64,000 bases of DNA, from positions 1-64,000 of the forward strand of contig NZ_VEED01000013.1 of NCBI RefSeq assembly GCF_007678255.1. Direction: 5' to 3'. Source of the stretch: Bacillus sp. X1(2014) (GTDB taxonomy: Bacteria; Bacillota; Bacilli; Bacillales_B; DSM-18226). Numbering within the stretch: position 1 is the stretch's first letter; each line of letters opens with the position of its first letter. Below the pieces are notes generated by a model that was not told where the DNA came from, did no database searches, and worked only from the letters and a program-made list of their open reading frames with translations. The position numbers were made by a program, and so were the translations under genes. Shown in pieces: positions 54,426 through 63,075 of this stretch.

Positions 54426-55610
54426 ATGGAAAATTATGCAGTTGGGGAAAAAAGTGTAACAGTTGAAGAGTTGTTAGCCGGAGCGGAGCGGGTCGGAAAA
54501 TTAGCGGAGCTGGAGGCGGCTGAAGCAGAGAAAAACGCGACAATTTCACAGAATGTAGTTGATCTTATTAAGGAAACGAAAATCGCAAGGATGATGCTTC
54601 CTAAAAAATATGGCGGTCCTCAGGTAGATTTGAAAACGTTTGCTAAGATTGTCCGTAAAGTAGCAAATTATAACATTTCAGCAGCATGGCTTACGTACCT
54701 ATATCCACTTCACAATATGCTGCCTGCCTTTCTGCCTGAAAAGGGTGCAGATGAAGTCATCAATCAGGGCGGATTAATTTGCGATATCTTTGCTGCATTA
54801 GGCAAAGCAGAACGGGATGGCGATGGTTTCCGTATAAGCGGAAAGTGGAGCTTTGTAAGTGGTGTTAATTATAGTGACTGGGTGGGTGTTGGGGTTATGA
54901 TTCAATTCCCTGAAACGGAAAAGCCTGTGTATTGCCTGCCGATGCTAAAGATTTCTGAGGTGGAAGTCATTCATAATTGGGATACCTTTGGGTTAAGAGG
55001 ATCGGGCAGCAATCAGATTATTGCCAATGATGTATATGTTCCAATGGAGAGGATTTTACGGTTGGATCAAGCCGAGCTTACAAGAAGACCGCCTTTGGAT
55101 GAATATGATACGGATTATCCATTCTACCATGTTCCTTTCTTTCCTTCCTTTTATCTTGGATTTGGGTACATGGCGCTTGGGGGGGCAGAACGAATTCTTC
55201 AGGAATTTAAAGTGCTTACTGAAAAACGCGTGCGCTTAATGGATGGCGTTAGGGAAAGTGAGTCACCAAGGAGCCAGCGTGTATTAGCTGAAATGACAAC
55301 CGACTTTCATATAGCGGAAGGCTTATTGGATAAATATATTGACCTGCTTGTGAATTATGAAAAGGATGGCTGTAAAACACCGCCCTCTGAATTCTTTGCT
55401 ATTCGTACAAAAGCTATCAAAATTTGTGTGGATATCGCTGTCAGAGCTTTGTTAACACTTGGCGGGGGCGCTCTCTATAAAGGCGGTCCAATGGAATTAT
55501 TCTTAAGGGATATCATGGCTGTTGCTACACATAAAACTTCACTATATGAAGATGCCGTTGACGCATATGGTAAGGATTTGTTTGGTTTTGAAAGCGGAGT
55601 TAGAGGATAA
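54426..55610 (+). CDS. Two-component flavin monooxygenase, oxygenase subunit (acyl-CoA-dehydrogenase fold)
   Basis: A 394-residue group D flavin monooxygenase, HsaA/HpaH-C2-like. MLPKKYGGPQVDLKTFAKIVR and WDTFGLRGSGSNQI are the typical texts, and the C-terminal helical domain (AVRALLTLGGGALYKGGPMELFLRDIMA) replaces the CoA-dehydrogenase base with aromatic hydroxylase features. It hydroxylates a phenol to a catechol using reduced flavin from the next gene. The ATG at 54426 has AAGGGGTG upstream. The exact aromatic substrate is unknown. Confidence 0.85.
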   Translation: MENYAVGEKSVTVEELLAGAERVGKLAELEAAEAEKNATISQNVVDLIKETKIARMMLPKKYGGPQVDLKTFAKIVRKVANYNISAAWLTYLYPLHNMLPAFLPEKGADEVINQGGLICDIFAALGKAERDGDGFRISGKWSFVSGVNYSDWVGVGVMIQFPETEKPVYCLPMLKISEVEVIHNWDTFGLRGSGSNQIIANDVYVPMERILRLDQAELTRRPPLDEYDTDYPFYHVPFFPSFYLGFGYMALGGAERILQEFKVLTEKRVRLMDGVRESESPRSQRVLAEMTTDFHIAEGLLDKYIDLLVNYEKDGCKTPPSEFFAIRTKAIKICVDIAVRALLTLGGGALYKGGPMELFLRDIMAVATHKTSLYEDAVDAYGKDLFGFESGVRG

Positions 55611-55675
55611 TTTTTGTTCCAGCAGGGGAGAGTTTAAAAGTTTAATAGGGGAAAATTTTTTTAGGAGGATTTTAT

Positions 55676-56155
55676 ATGGATGATCGTCAATTTCGTCAAG
55701 CAATGGGGAAATTTGCAACAGGGGTCACTGTTATAGCAACAGAAGTTGAAGGAGACGTTCACGGAATGACAGCGAATGCGTTCATGTCCGTATCGCTTGA
55801 TCCAAAGCTTGTCGTTATTTCAATCGGAGAAAAGGCTAAGATTCTTAGCAAAATAAAAGAAAGTAGCATCTTCACGGTTAATATTTTAGCTGCTGACCAG
55901 CAGGAGTTGTCGATGATTTTCGCTGGACAATTGAAAGAGCATAAGGAAGTCATATTCAACCGCCTCGATGGAAAGCCGGTATTGCCTGGTGCAGTAGCGC
56001 AGATTGCATGTGAAGTATCCGCCGAGCATGTCGAAGGGGACCATACTCTGTTTATCGGAAAAGTAACCGATATTCACCTTGAAGACGGAGAGCCATTGAT
56101 TTTTTACAGTGGCAAATACCGTTCATTAGTAGAACAAATGCCAGTGTCTATTTAA
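55676..56155 (+). CDS. Flavin reductase (HpaC-like)
   Basis: A 159-residue FMN-binding split-barrel flavin reductase: RQAMGKFATGVTVIATEVEGDVHGMTANAFMSVSLDPKLV is the family start, and GDHTLFIGKVTDIHLEDGEPLIFYSGKY its end. It supplies reduced FMN or FAD to the monooxygenase. AGGAGG precedes the ATG. Confidence 0.93.
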   Translation: MDDRQFRQAMGKFATGVTVIATEVEGDVHGMTANAFMSVSLDPKLVVISIGEKAKILSKIKESSIFTVNILAADQQELSMIFAGQLKEHKEVIFNRLDGKPVLPGAVAQIACEVSAEHVEGDHTLFIGKVTDIHLEDGEPLIFYSGKYRSLVEQMPVSI

Positions 56156-56176
56156 AAAATTTGAGGGGAGACCGTT

Positions 56177-56992
56177 ATGGAAACAATACACTTGAACCAG
56201 GATAATTTGGCAGAATGGCAGAAGAAGGCGGGGCCAAATGTGATGGCACTTGGTTGTTTCGATGGTCTTCATCATGGACATTGTGCAGTAATTAAAACCG
56301 CTTTGCAAAAGGCAAAAGAGAAACGGGCGCCGTTAGCTGTCATGAGTTTTTTCCCTCATCCGAAATCGGTGATCTCAAAGGGAAAAGTTCATGTGAAGTA
56401 TTTAATGCCGCTTGCAGAAAAAGAGGCGAAGCTTCGTGAAATGGGCGTTGATATCTTTTATATCGTTGAATTTAATCAAGGGTTTGCTGGATTGACGCCA
56501 GAGCAGTTTGTGGCGGATTACTTGAATGGACTTGGTGTTATTCATGCAGTTGCAGGATTTGATTTTTCCTATGGTTCACGCGGCGCGGGTAATTTGAAAC
56601 GCTTGAAACTGGACTCAGGCGACCTGATTGACGTAACAACGGTAGCAAAAGTAGAACTAAGGGGCGAGAAAATAAGTTCCACCTGTATTCGTGAACGGCT
56701 GCAGAATGGAAAAGTCGCAGAACTCTTAGATTTTCTGGGTCATTACTATAGAACAGAGAGTGAGTGGAATGGAGAGACCTTCACGCTGTATCCGTATTAT
56801 ACGCTGCCGGCACCCGGACGATATGAAGTGGTCTTAACAAACGAGAGCGGTTCCGTCCATCGGGAAGTGATTATAAAGAACGATGGCGCAACACTCAAAT
56901 GTACGGATGAGATCCCTATATTTTTAAAAGGGAAACTATCAATAATCTGGCAAAAGGAAATTGTTGAATCAAGGAAATTACGAATTTCTTAA
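56177..56992 (+). CDS. FAD synthetase (FMN adenylyltransferase) with diverged flavokinase part
   Basis: A 271-residue RibF-like protein. The N-terminal nucleotidyltransferase is intact (VMALGCFDGLHHGHCAVI, FFPHP, AGFDFSYGSRGAGN, STCIRERLQNGKVAELLDFLGHYY). The C-terminal 85 residues are short and lack the riboflavin kinase motif GxxxPTAN. So it probably only adenylates FMN to FAD. A dedicated copy inside this operon would feed the flavin monooxygenase. GAGGGGAG precedes the ATG. Confidence 0.87.
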   Translation: METIHLNQDNLAEWQKKAGPNVMALGCFDGLHHGHCAVIKTALQKAKEKRAPLAVMSFFPHPKSVISKGKVHVKYLMPLAEKEAKLREMGVDIFYIVEFNQGFAGLTPEQFVADYLNGLGVIHAVAGFDFSYGSRGAGNLKRLKLDSGDLIDVTTVAKVELRGEKISSTCIRERLQNGKVAELLDFLGHYYRTESEWNGETFTLYPYYTLPAPGRYEVVLTNESGSVHREVIIKNDGATLKCTDEIPIFLKGKLSIIWQKEIVESRKLRIS

Positions 56993-57024
56993 CATATGAT
57001 CATTTTTGAAAAGGAGTGGATTAA

Positions 57025-58005
57025 ATGGCTGAAATTATCGCAGGTGTGGCAATGTCACATAGCCCGATGATCATGACGAATGAAGCGGGTGCTGGAGAAA
57101 AAGGACAGAGGTTCCTGAATACGGCAGCGGAAATGAAGAAATATCTTGAGGATTCAGGAGCAGATGTCATTGTATTGATATCTGATGACCATTTCAATAG
57201 CTATTTCTACGATCACATGCCTTCATTTACGATTGGAATCGGCGAATGTGAAGGCTGGGGAGACTGGCAGCTGCCGAAATACAATGTTCCGGTACAACAA
57301 GAATTAGCGAAACATATTCTCCATACTAGCTTGGAAAACAATATTGATTTTGCCTTTACGTTGAAAATGAAAGTGGATCATGGTCATACGCAAGGGATTT
57401 ATTTCTTAAACCCTGATCTGCAAATCCCTGTTGTTCCAATCGCGATAAATACTTCAGCACCGCCATTGCCAACTATGGACCGCTGTTTTCAGCTTGGTGA
57501 GATCGTTCGGAAGGCGATTGAGTCATGGGATCAGGAACTAAAGGTTGCAATTGTCGCATCTGGCGGCCTATCGCACTGGGTGCCGATTCCAAATATTGAG
57601 AGTGAAAAGCCGGAAGATCAATTCCTCATTAATGTCTTAAAAAATGGCCGCCAGGAAATTGACCAGCTTGATGAATATTTAAAGTTACGGGAAACAAATG
57701 TAACTCGAATTAAATCAGGCCCAGTGAACGAACAGATTGACCGCGAATTTTTACATCTGGTGACTGAAAAAGATTTTACGACATTAAGAAACTGGAGTGC
57801 CGCTTATGTCGAAGAACATTTAGGAAACGGCGGTCAGGAAATTCATAACTGGCTTGTGCTGCTAGGTATTCTTCAGGATTTTGATGCAAGTGTGGCTTGT
57901 TATGAGCCAATTCCTGAATGGGTGACAGGAATGGCGGTTGTTCAATTCGTACAGCCAGTCGAGCAAAAGAAAAGTCAAGCATCGGAGTACGAACTATGTA
58001 AATAA
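57025..58005 (+). CDS. Extradiol ring-cleavage dioxygenase, class III (MhpB/LigB-like)
   Basis: A 326-residue class III extradiol dioxygenase. AGVAMSHSPMI holds a metal His, VLISDDHFNSYFYDHMPSFTIGIG and MKVDHGHTQ the catalytic His residues, and SGGLSHW another conserved His. The end PIPEWVTGM resembles E. coli MhpB, which cleaves 2,3-dihydroxyphenylpropionate at the meta position with Fe(II). AAAAGGAG precedes the ATG. The product would be the substrate of the next hydrolase. Confidence 0.9.
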   Translation: MAEIIAGVAMSHSPMIMTNEAGAGEKGQRFLNTAAEMKKYLEDSGADVIVLISDDHFNSYFYDHMPSFTIGIGECEGWGDWQLPKYNVPVQQELAKHILHTSLENNIDFAFTLKMKVDHGHTQGIYFLNPDLQIPVVPIAINTSAPPLPTMDRCFQLGEIVRKAIESWDQELKVAIVASGGLSHWVPIPNIESEKPEDQFLINVLKNGRQEIDQLDEYLKLRETNVTRIKSGPVNEQIDREFLHLVTEKDFTTLRNWSAAYVEEHLGNGGQEIHNWLVLLGILQDFDASVACYEPIPEWVTGMAVVQFVQPVEQKKSQASEYELCK

Positions 58006-58032
58006 ACTTTTTTGAAAAAGGAGAGATTTTAG

Positions 58033-58923
58033 ATGACAATTTGGACAGACTTAGCTGACGTTGAATTTAAATTATATTATTTAGATGCAAATGGAATCAA
58101 AACACGCGTGCTGGAAGCCGGTACTGGAGAACCTCTGATTCTGCTTCATGGTACTGGTGGGCATATTGAAGCCTACGCTAGAAATATGAAGGGCCTAAGT
58201 GAGCATTTCCGTGTAATCAATATTGATATGGTAGGGCATGGCTTTACAGATAAACCGGATTGTCAGTACGGTATTGATTTTTATAGTGATCATTTATTAT
58301 CGGTGATTCAGGCGTTAGATCTGAAGCAAGTCTATCTTTCTGGTGAATCCCTAGGAGGATGGGTGGCTGCATGGTTTGCAGCGGAACATCCGCAATATGT
58401 AAAATCAATGGTTTTAAATACTCCTGGAAATGTGAACAACAAGCCTGAAGTCATGCAAAGACTGAAAGATTCGACGCTAAAAGCCGTTCTTGAAGCAAAC
58501 TATGAAAATGTGAAAACGAGACTAGAATGGTTAATGTATGATAAAAGCCAAGTAACAGAAGAATTAATTGAAACCCGCTATAAAATTTATACGCAAGACT
58601 CTTATCAAGAAGCGGTTCATCATATCGTTTGCCTCCAAGACATCGAAGTAAGAAAGCTATATAGCTGGGACCCATCATGGTGCGGCAAAATCAATGCTCC
58701 GACATTGTTAGCTTGGACAGACCATGACCCAACTTCTACCGTTGAGGAAGCCAAACCAATTCAAGATATGATTCCAAATAGCGAATTAGTGGTTATTAAA
58801 GATGCGGGACACTGGCCGCAATGGGAGAAACCGGAAGAATTTAACAGCATTTTAATAGACTTCTTATTAAAAAGCGGAAAAGAAGCAGTAAAGCAGGATA
58901 ACCCTGCATTAGTTTCAAAATAA
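58033..58923 (+). CDS. Meta-cleavage product hydrolase (MhpC-like alpha/beta hydrolase)
   Basis: A 296-residue alpha/beta hydrolase: oxyanion motif LLHGTGGHIEAY, nucleophile Ser106 in SGESLGGW, acid Asp in AWTDHDPT and His in DAGHWPQWEKPEEF. It would split the C-C bond of the ring-opened dienoate to 2-hydroxypenta-2,4-dienoate plus an acid. AAAGGAGAG precedes the ATG; it starts 27 bases after the dioxygenase. Confidence 0.88.
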   Translation: MTIWTDLADVEFKLYYLDANGIKTRVLEAGTGEPLILLHGTGGHIEAYARNMKGLSEHFRVINIDMVGHGFTDKPDCQYGIDFYSDHLLSVIQALDLKQVYLSGESLGGWVAAWFAAEHPQYVKSMVLNTPGNVNNKPEVMQRLKDSTLKAVLEANYENVKTRLEWLMYDKSQVTEELIETRYKIYTQDSYQEAVHHIVCLQDIEVRKLYSWDPSWCGKINAPTLLAWTDHDPTSTVEEAKPIQDMIPNSELVVIKDAGHWPQWEKPEEFNSILIDFLLKSGKEAVKQDNPALVSK

Positions 58924-59026
58924 TAAGACCGACCTCTAAAGAGCGCTACCTGCATTGATTCATTAGTTTAAGATGATATTGAATCTTTGAGATAGTGCTC
59001 TATTTTTGATTAAAAGGAGTTTTTTT

Positions 59027-59818
59027 ATGCGTAACCAAGTAATTCATCGTGTTCAGCATGTATATGAACTGCTACAGCAGGCTGAAACATCTAAGAAATC
59101 TATTCCCGCGATCACAGATGTATATCCAGAATTGACTATTGATGAGGCGTATCAAGCCCAGCTGCAAATGATTAGCCAGAAGGTCCAGGCCGGGAATAGA
59201 ATTGTCGGGAAAAAGATTGGCTTAACTTCTATTGCCATGCAGCAACTGTTAGGTGTCGATCAGCCCGATTACGGCCATCTATTGGATTCTATGGAAGTAA
59301 GTAATAATGGGAAAATCTTATTAGATGATTTGTTCCAGCCAAAGATAGAAGGAGAGATTGCTTTTGTTCTCAAGAAGGATTTAAGAGGTCCGAATGTTTC
59401 AGCAGAGGATGTTCTTAATGCCACAGATTACATCTCACCTGCGTTAGAAATCGTCGATAGCCGGATCACTGATTGGAAGATTACCTTAAAAGACACGGTA
59501 GCCGATAACGCATCAAGCGGACTTTTTGTAATTGGGGATGATCGGTATGGGGTAACAGATATCGACTTGCAATCGATTGAAATGAAATTGTTTAAAAATG
59601 GTGAACTGATAAATAAAGGTTATGGCTATGATGTATTAGGCCATCCTGCCAGATGTGTGGCCTGGCTGGCAAATAAGTTATCCGAGTACAATGTCGTTTT
59701 GAAAGCAGGAGAAGTAATATTATCAGGTGCTTTGTCTGCGGCAGTTGCAGCTGAAAAAGGTGATTGGTTTACAGCCGGATTTTCGCATATTGGGAATGTA
59801 GAAGTCACATTTAAATAA
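59027..59818 (+). CDS. 2-Keto-4-pentenoate hydratase (MhpD-like)
   Basis: A 263-residue fumarylacetoacetase-fold hydratase: GKKIGLTSIAMQQLLGVDQPDYGHLLDSM, QPKIEGEIAFVLKKDLRGP (metal Glu residues) and SPALEIVDSRITDWKITLKDTVADNASSG. It adds water to 2-hydroxypentadienoate to give 4-hydroxy-2-oxovalerate. The ATG at 59027 has AAAAGGAG upstream. The aldolase and acetaldehyde dehydrogenase expected next are not in this window. Confidence 0.9.
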   Translation: MRNQVIHRVQHVYELLQQAETSKKSIPAITDVYPELTIDEAYQAQLQMISQKVQAGNRIVGKKIGLTSIAMQQLLGVDQPDYGHLLDSMEVSNNGKILLDDLFQPKIEGEIAFVLKKDLRGPNVSAEDVLNATDYISPALEIVDSRITDWKITLKDTVADNASSGLFVIGDDRYGVTDIDLQSIEMKLFKNGELINKGYGYDVLGHPARCVAWLANKLSEYNVVLKAGEVILSGALSAAVAAEKGDWFTAGFSHIGNVEVTFK

Positions 59819-59825
59819 CTAGGGC

Positions 59826-59862
59826 AAAGATCATTCCATTGGGGAGTGGAATGGTCTTTAAG
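59826..59862 (+). terminator. Hairpin after the hydratase gene
   Basis: AAGATCATTCCA pairs with TGGAATGGTCTT with one wobble, followed by TAAG. Moderate. Confidence 0.5.
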
Positions 59863-59916
59863 TAGAGTAATGATTTCTATTCATACGAAAATGGGAGAAA
59901 ATTATGGAGGTCCTAT

Positions 59917-61218
59917 ATGGAGCAAAAGAAAAGTGTAGTATCAAAAAAGGCGTGGGTCATAATTTTCTTGTTATTTTTATTAACGGTAATTAGTAATGCC
60001 GATAAGGCGATTATTGGATTCGCATCGGTTCCTATTATTAAAGAATTAGGATTAACACCAGAGCAATGGGGTGTGGTTGGCAGTGTCTTCTTCTTACTTT
60101 ATTCGCTTGCAGCTGTACTAGGGGGCAGTCTAGCAGATAAAATTGGTACGAAAAAAGTAATTGTTGGTATGGTTGTGTTATGGTCGATTGTGCAATTTTC
60201 AACCATCTTTGTCAGCAGTTTTGCTTATTTATTAGTGACAAGAATCATTTTAGGGGCCGGTGAAGGTCCATCTTACGCATTAGCAATGACTGCGGCCTCC
60301 AAGTATCTTCCAAAAGAAAAATTGGGGATTGGTTTAACACTGGTATCGGTCGGTGGTCCGCTTGGTGTCGCAATTTCAGCACCCGTTTTAATGCATCTTA
60401 TTATGAATTATGGCTGGCGTTCAGCATTTATTGCAACCGGAGTAGTCGGGTTTATATGGACTATGGTGTGGTTATGGGCCGCAAAAGAGAAAGCGGTTAC
60501 ACAGGAAGAAACTGTTAAAGCTAAAGGCGATGTGGGTGGATCTGCCGTTCAGAATGATACAAAATTCACCTCTGTTTTATTTTCTAAAAACTTTATTTTC
60601 GTTGCTTTATGCGGGTTTGCTACTTATTGGTCGTTTACAATTGGGTTAAACTGGCTTCCAAACTATCTGGAAAATGTCCGTAAACTTAGTGAAGAAAAAT
60701 TGAGCATTGTTGTTGCGCTGCCTTGGATTATGATTACTCTATCGCAGATTACGTTCTCAACGATTTCCGACCGAATTTATAAAAAGACGAAGAGCATGGT
60801 CAAAGGGCGGATTTTTGTCCTAGGACCTGTTATGGCAGTTGGTGCCGTCAGCTACTTCCTGGGGGCCATTGTCAGCTCTAATATTTTAGCCATTGTCTTA
60901 TTGTCACTTGGGTTAACGTTTGGCTGTATTACCTTAGTTATGGGGCCAGCCATTCTAGTGGATTTGGTTTCACCAAAGCATCAAGGGAAAGTTCAAGGTT
61001 GGTTTATGGCCATTACCTCTTTAGGAGGTATTGTGGGTCCATATGTAACTGGCTGGATGATTGGACACTCGGCAAACCAGGCAGCAGGTTTTCATTACGC
61101 ATTCCAGCTATGCGGACTGATTCTTCTAGTATTTGGAAGTTTGGTGTGGCTGGCGGTTCGTCCGAAAAGGTACGAAAATTCTGCCTCATTAAAAACAAGT
61201 ACATCAAATATTATTTAA
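59917..61218 (+). CDS. MFS transporter, probable aromatic acid uptake
   Basis: A 433-residue major facilitator with 12 hydrophobic segments. The loop 2-3 motif is GGSLADKIGTKKVIVG, and ILGAGEGPSYALAMTAASKYLP resembles the anion/aromatic acid symporter branch. The central loop (about 195-220) is hydrophilic. It ends the aromatic operon and probably imports its substrate. GGAGG precedes the ATG. Confidence 0.87.
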   Translation: MEQKKSVVSKKAWVIIFLLFLLTVISNADKAIIGFASVPIIKELGLTPEQWGVVGSVFFLLYSLAAVLGGSLADKIGTKKVIVGMVVLWSIVQFSTIFVSSFAYLLVTRIILGAGEGPSYALAMTAASKYLPKEKLGIGLTLVSVGGPLGVAISAPVLMHLIMNYGWRSAFIATGVVGFIWTMVWLWAAKEKAVTQEETVKAKGDVGGSAVQNDTKFTSVLFSKNFIFVALCGFATYWSFTIGLNWLPNYLENVRKLSEEKLSIVVALPWIMITLSQITFSTISDRIYKKTKSMVKGRIFVLGPVMAVGAVSYFLGAIVSSNILAIVLLSLGLTFGCITLVMGPAILVDLVSPKHQGKVQGWFMAITSLGGIVGPYVTGWMIGHSANQAAGFHYAFQLCGLILLVFGSLVWLAVRPKRYENSASLKTSTSNII

Positions 61219-61255
61219 AATTTCCAATTCTGAACTGGTGTAATAATAAATAGTG

Positions 61256-61305
61256 AGTGCCTGACACCCAATGTGTTACAATATTGAGTGTCAGGCACCT
61301 TTTTA
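61256..61305 (+). terminator. Terminator after the MFS gene (GTGCCTGACAC repeat type)
   Basis: GTGCCTGACAC (61257-61267) pairs with GTGTCAGGCAC (61288-61298), followed by CTTTTT. Part of the arm recurs as GTCAGGCAC at 51609-51617, a short dispersed repeat of the type seen in Bacillus genomes. Confidence 0.8.
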
Positions 61306-61431
61306 TGTGTCCCATTTAAACGTTGAATGGTAAATTCAATCGAAATTGGATAGAAAATTGTGAAAAAATACACATCGTATTTTCCAAAATAAATGGTAAA
61401 ATGTATATATTACTTTTGGAGGTTAAGAACC

Positions 61432-62616
61432 ATGCAAAAAACATTGGATAACACGAAGACTGACCAAAAAGACAACCATGTTCCAACAACATATTCACGA
61501 ACAAATCCGTTTCAAGCAAAAATTCTTAAAAACATTAATATAAATGGTGCAGGCTCTAGTAAAGAAACAAGGCACCTTGAGTTATCGTTAGAAGGATCAG
61601 GCCTTTCATATGTGCCTGGCGATGCCCTTGGCGTTATTCCTTCAAATGATCCAGAACTTGTGTCCTCGATTCTTGAGGAAATGCATTGGGATGAAGAATC
61701 GCTTGTAACGATCAATAAGCAAGGTGAGACACTTGCGCTGAAGGAAGCGCTAACCACCTATTTTGAAATTACCCTGCTATCAAAAAAGGTTTTACAGCAG
61801 GCAGCAGTGTTCACAGAGAACGAAGAGCTACAAAAACTTCTCTTGGTTGAAAATGCAGCCCAAGTGAAAGAATATTGCTATGGCCGTGATTTGCTTGATA
61901 TGTTACGTGAGTTCGGTCCATGGAAAGCTACTGCTCAGGAAATCGTTTCAATCTTAAGGAAAATGACGCCGCGCCTTTATTCGATTGCAAGCAGCATTGC
62001 AGCAAATCCGGATGAAGTTCATTTAACCATCGGTGCTGTGCGTTATACAGCTCATGGACGCGATCGTAAAGGGGTTTGCTCTGTACTATGTGCTGAACGT
62101 GTAAATGAAGGAGATACGCTACCGGTCTTTATTCAAGCCAATAAACATTTTCATCTGCCAGAGTCTCATGATATTGATATAATTATGGTTGGACCAGGAA
62201 CAGGAATTGCACCATTCCGTTCGTTTATACAGGAACGTGCAGTGAATAAAGGAACAGGCCGGTCATGGTTATTTTTTGGAGACCAGCATGAAGCGTCAGA
62301 TTTCCTTTATCAAGATGAGCTGCAACAATATCAACAAGATGGGGTACTGTCTAAATTAGATACGGCCTTCTCCCGAGACGGAGCTCAAAAAGTCTATGTT
62401 CAGCATAAAATGCAGGAACACAGTAAAGAACTATTCGACTGGCTGCAAAAAGGTGCTTATTTCTACGTGTGTGGAGATAAGGAATACATGGCGAAAGACG
62501 TCCATGAAACACTTATTAACGTTATTGAAAAAGAAGGTTCTATGAGCCGCGAAGAAGCAGAAACCCATCTAAAAGATATGCAAAAGCAAGGGCGTTATCA
62601 GCGTGATGTGTATTAA
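61432..62616 (+). CDS. CysJ-like diflavin reductase lacking the flavodoxin domain
   Basis: A 394-residue protein aligned with the C-terminal part of sulfite reductase flavoprotein (CysJ) and cytochrome P450 reductase. The FAD-binding motif is RLYSIASS, GVCSVLCAERV is the second FAD motif, and the NADPH part has MVGPGTGIAPFRSFIQER, LFFGDQHEASDFLYQDEL and the end QGRYQRDVY. The N-terminal flavodoxin (FMN) domain of about 150-200 residues is absent and there is no room for it upstream: the ATG at 61432 has GGAGG before it. It may pass electrons to a separate flavodoxin or straight to a partner. Confidence 0.85.
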   Translation: MQKTLDNTKTDQKDNHVPTTYSRTNPFQAKILKNININGAGSSKETRHLELSLEGSGLSYVPGDALGVIPSNDPELVSSILEEMHWDEESLVTINKQGETLALKEALTTYFEITLLSKKVLQQAAVFTENEELQKLLLVENAAQVKEYCYGRDLLDMLREFGPWKATAQEIVSILRKMTPRLYSIASSIAANPDEVHLTIGAVRYTAHGRDRKGVCSVLCAERVNEGDTLPVFIQANKHFHLPESHDIDIIMVGPGTGIAPFRSFIQERAVNKGTGRSWLFFGDQHEASDFLYQDELQQYQQDGVLSKLDTAFSRDGAQKVYVQHKMQEHSKELFDWLQKGAYFYVCGDKEYMAKDVHETLINVIEKEGSMSREEAETHLKDMQKQGRYQRDVY

Positions 62617-62629
62617 AAGGTAAGTGAAT

Positions 62630-62672
62630 AGTAAAAAAAACCTTTGTCCCGTGGTACAAAGGTTTTTTTACT
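62630..62672 (+). terminator. Strong terminator after the CysJ-like gene
   Basis: AGTAAAAAAAACCTTTGT pairs with ACAAAGGTTTTTTTACT around CCCGTGGT; it works on both strands. Confidence 0.9.
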
Positions 62673-62770
62673 ATGTCAGAATTTAAGTGAACATGGTCTG
62701 CTAAAGACTTTCTAACAACCTAAAGAGAATTTAGGTCATTTGTCTGAATGATTAGTTTTTTGTAATAGTA

Positions 62771-62799
62771 TTGACAGTTTTTCAACATAATTATAGAAT
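62771..62799 (+). promoter_or_regulatory. SigA promoter for the kbl gene
   Basis: TTGACA (62771-62776), 17 bases, TAGAAT (62794-62799). This implies a leader of about 270 bases before the start codon. Confidence 0.7.
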
Positions 62800-62845
62800 A
62801 ACACTGAAATATATAAATCTATTATTTTAATACGGTTGAGAGAAA

Positions 62846-62996
62846 GATCAACTAAACAGCTTATTACCACACTTCCAATTCCATAGCATCACACGTTCAA
62901 AAGTAGGATTGAAAATTTTCGGGAGCAATTATTTTTCGAGATATAACTGCTTCTTTTTTGGTAGTTACTTGAAATCGCTTTCAGTTAGTTGATCTT
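62846..62996 (+). promoter_or_regulatory. Structured leader of kbl
   Basis: AAGATCAACTAA (62846-62857) is the exact complement of TTAGTTGATCTT (62985-62996). Between them GGAGCAATTAT can pair with ATAACTGCTTC. No T-box or known riboswitch signature was found. The outer arms could instead be a protein-binding inverted repeat. Confidence 0.4.
62970..62983 (+). promoter_or_regulatory. cre site (CcpA) in the kbl leader
   Basis: TGAAATCGCTTTCA fits the CcpA consensus at every position. It lies about 170 bases downstream of the -10 box, so CcpA would act as a roadblock on transcription. Confidence 0.7.
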
Positions 62997-63075
62997 ATAA
63001 TAATTTTCCTGATGAAAAACGCGAGTAGGTGTTATGTGAAGAATCTAGTGAGGTAATTTTAAAGGAGGAACTACT

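Noticed and set aside
62800..63060. T-box or amino-acid riboswitch before kbl
   Set aside because: No AGGGTGGNACCGCG box, no terminator/antiterminator pair with a T tract, and no glycine riboswitch core was seen.
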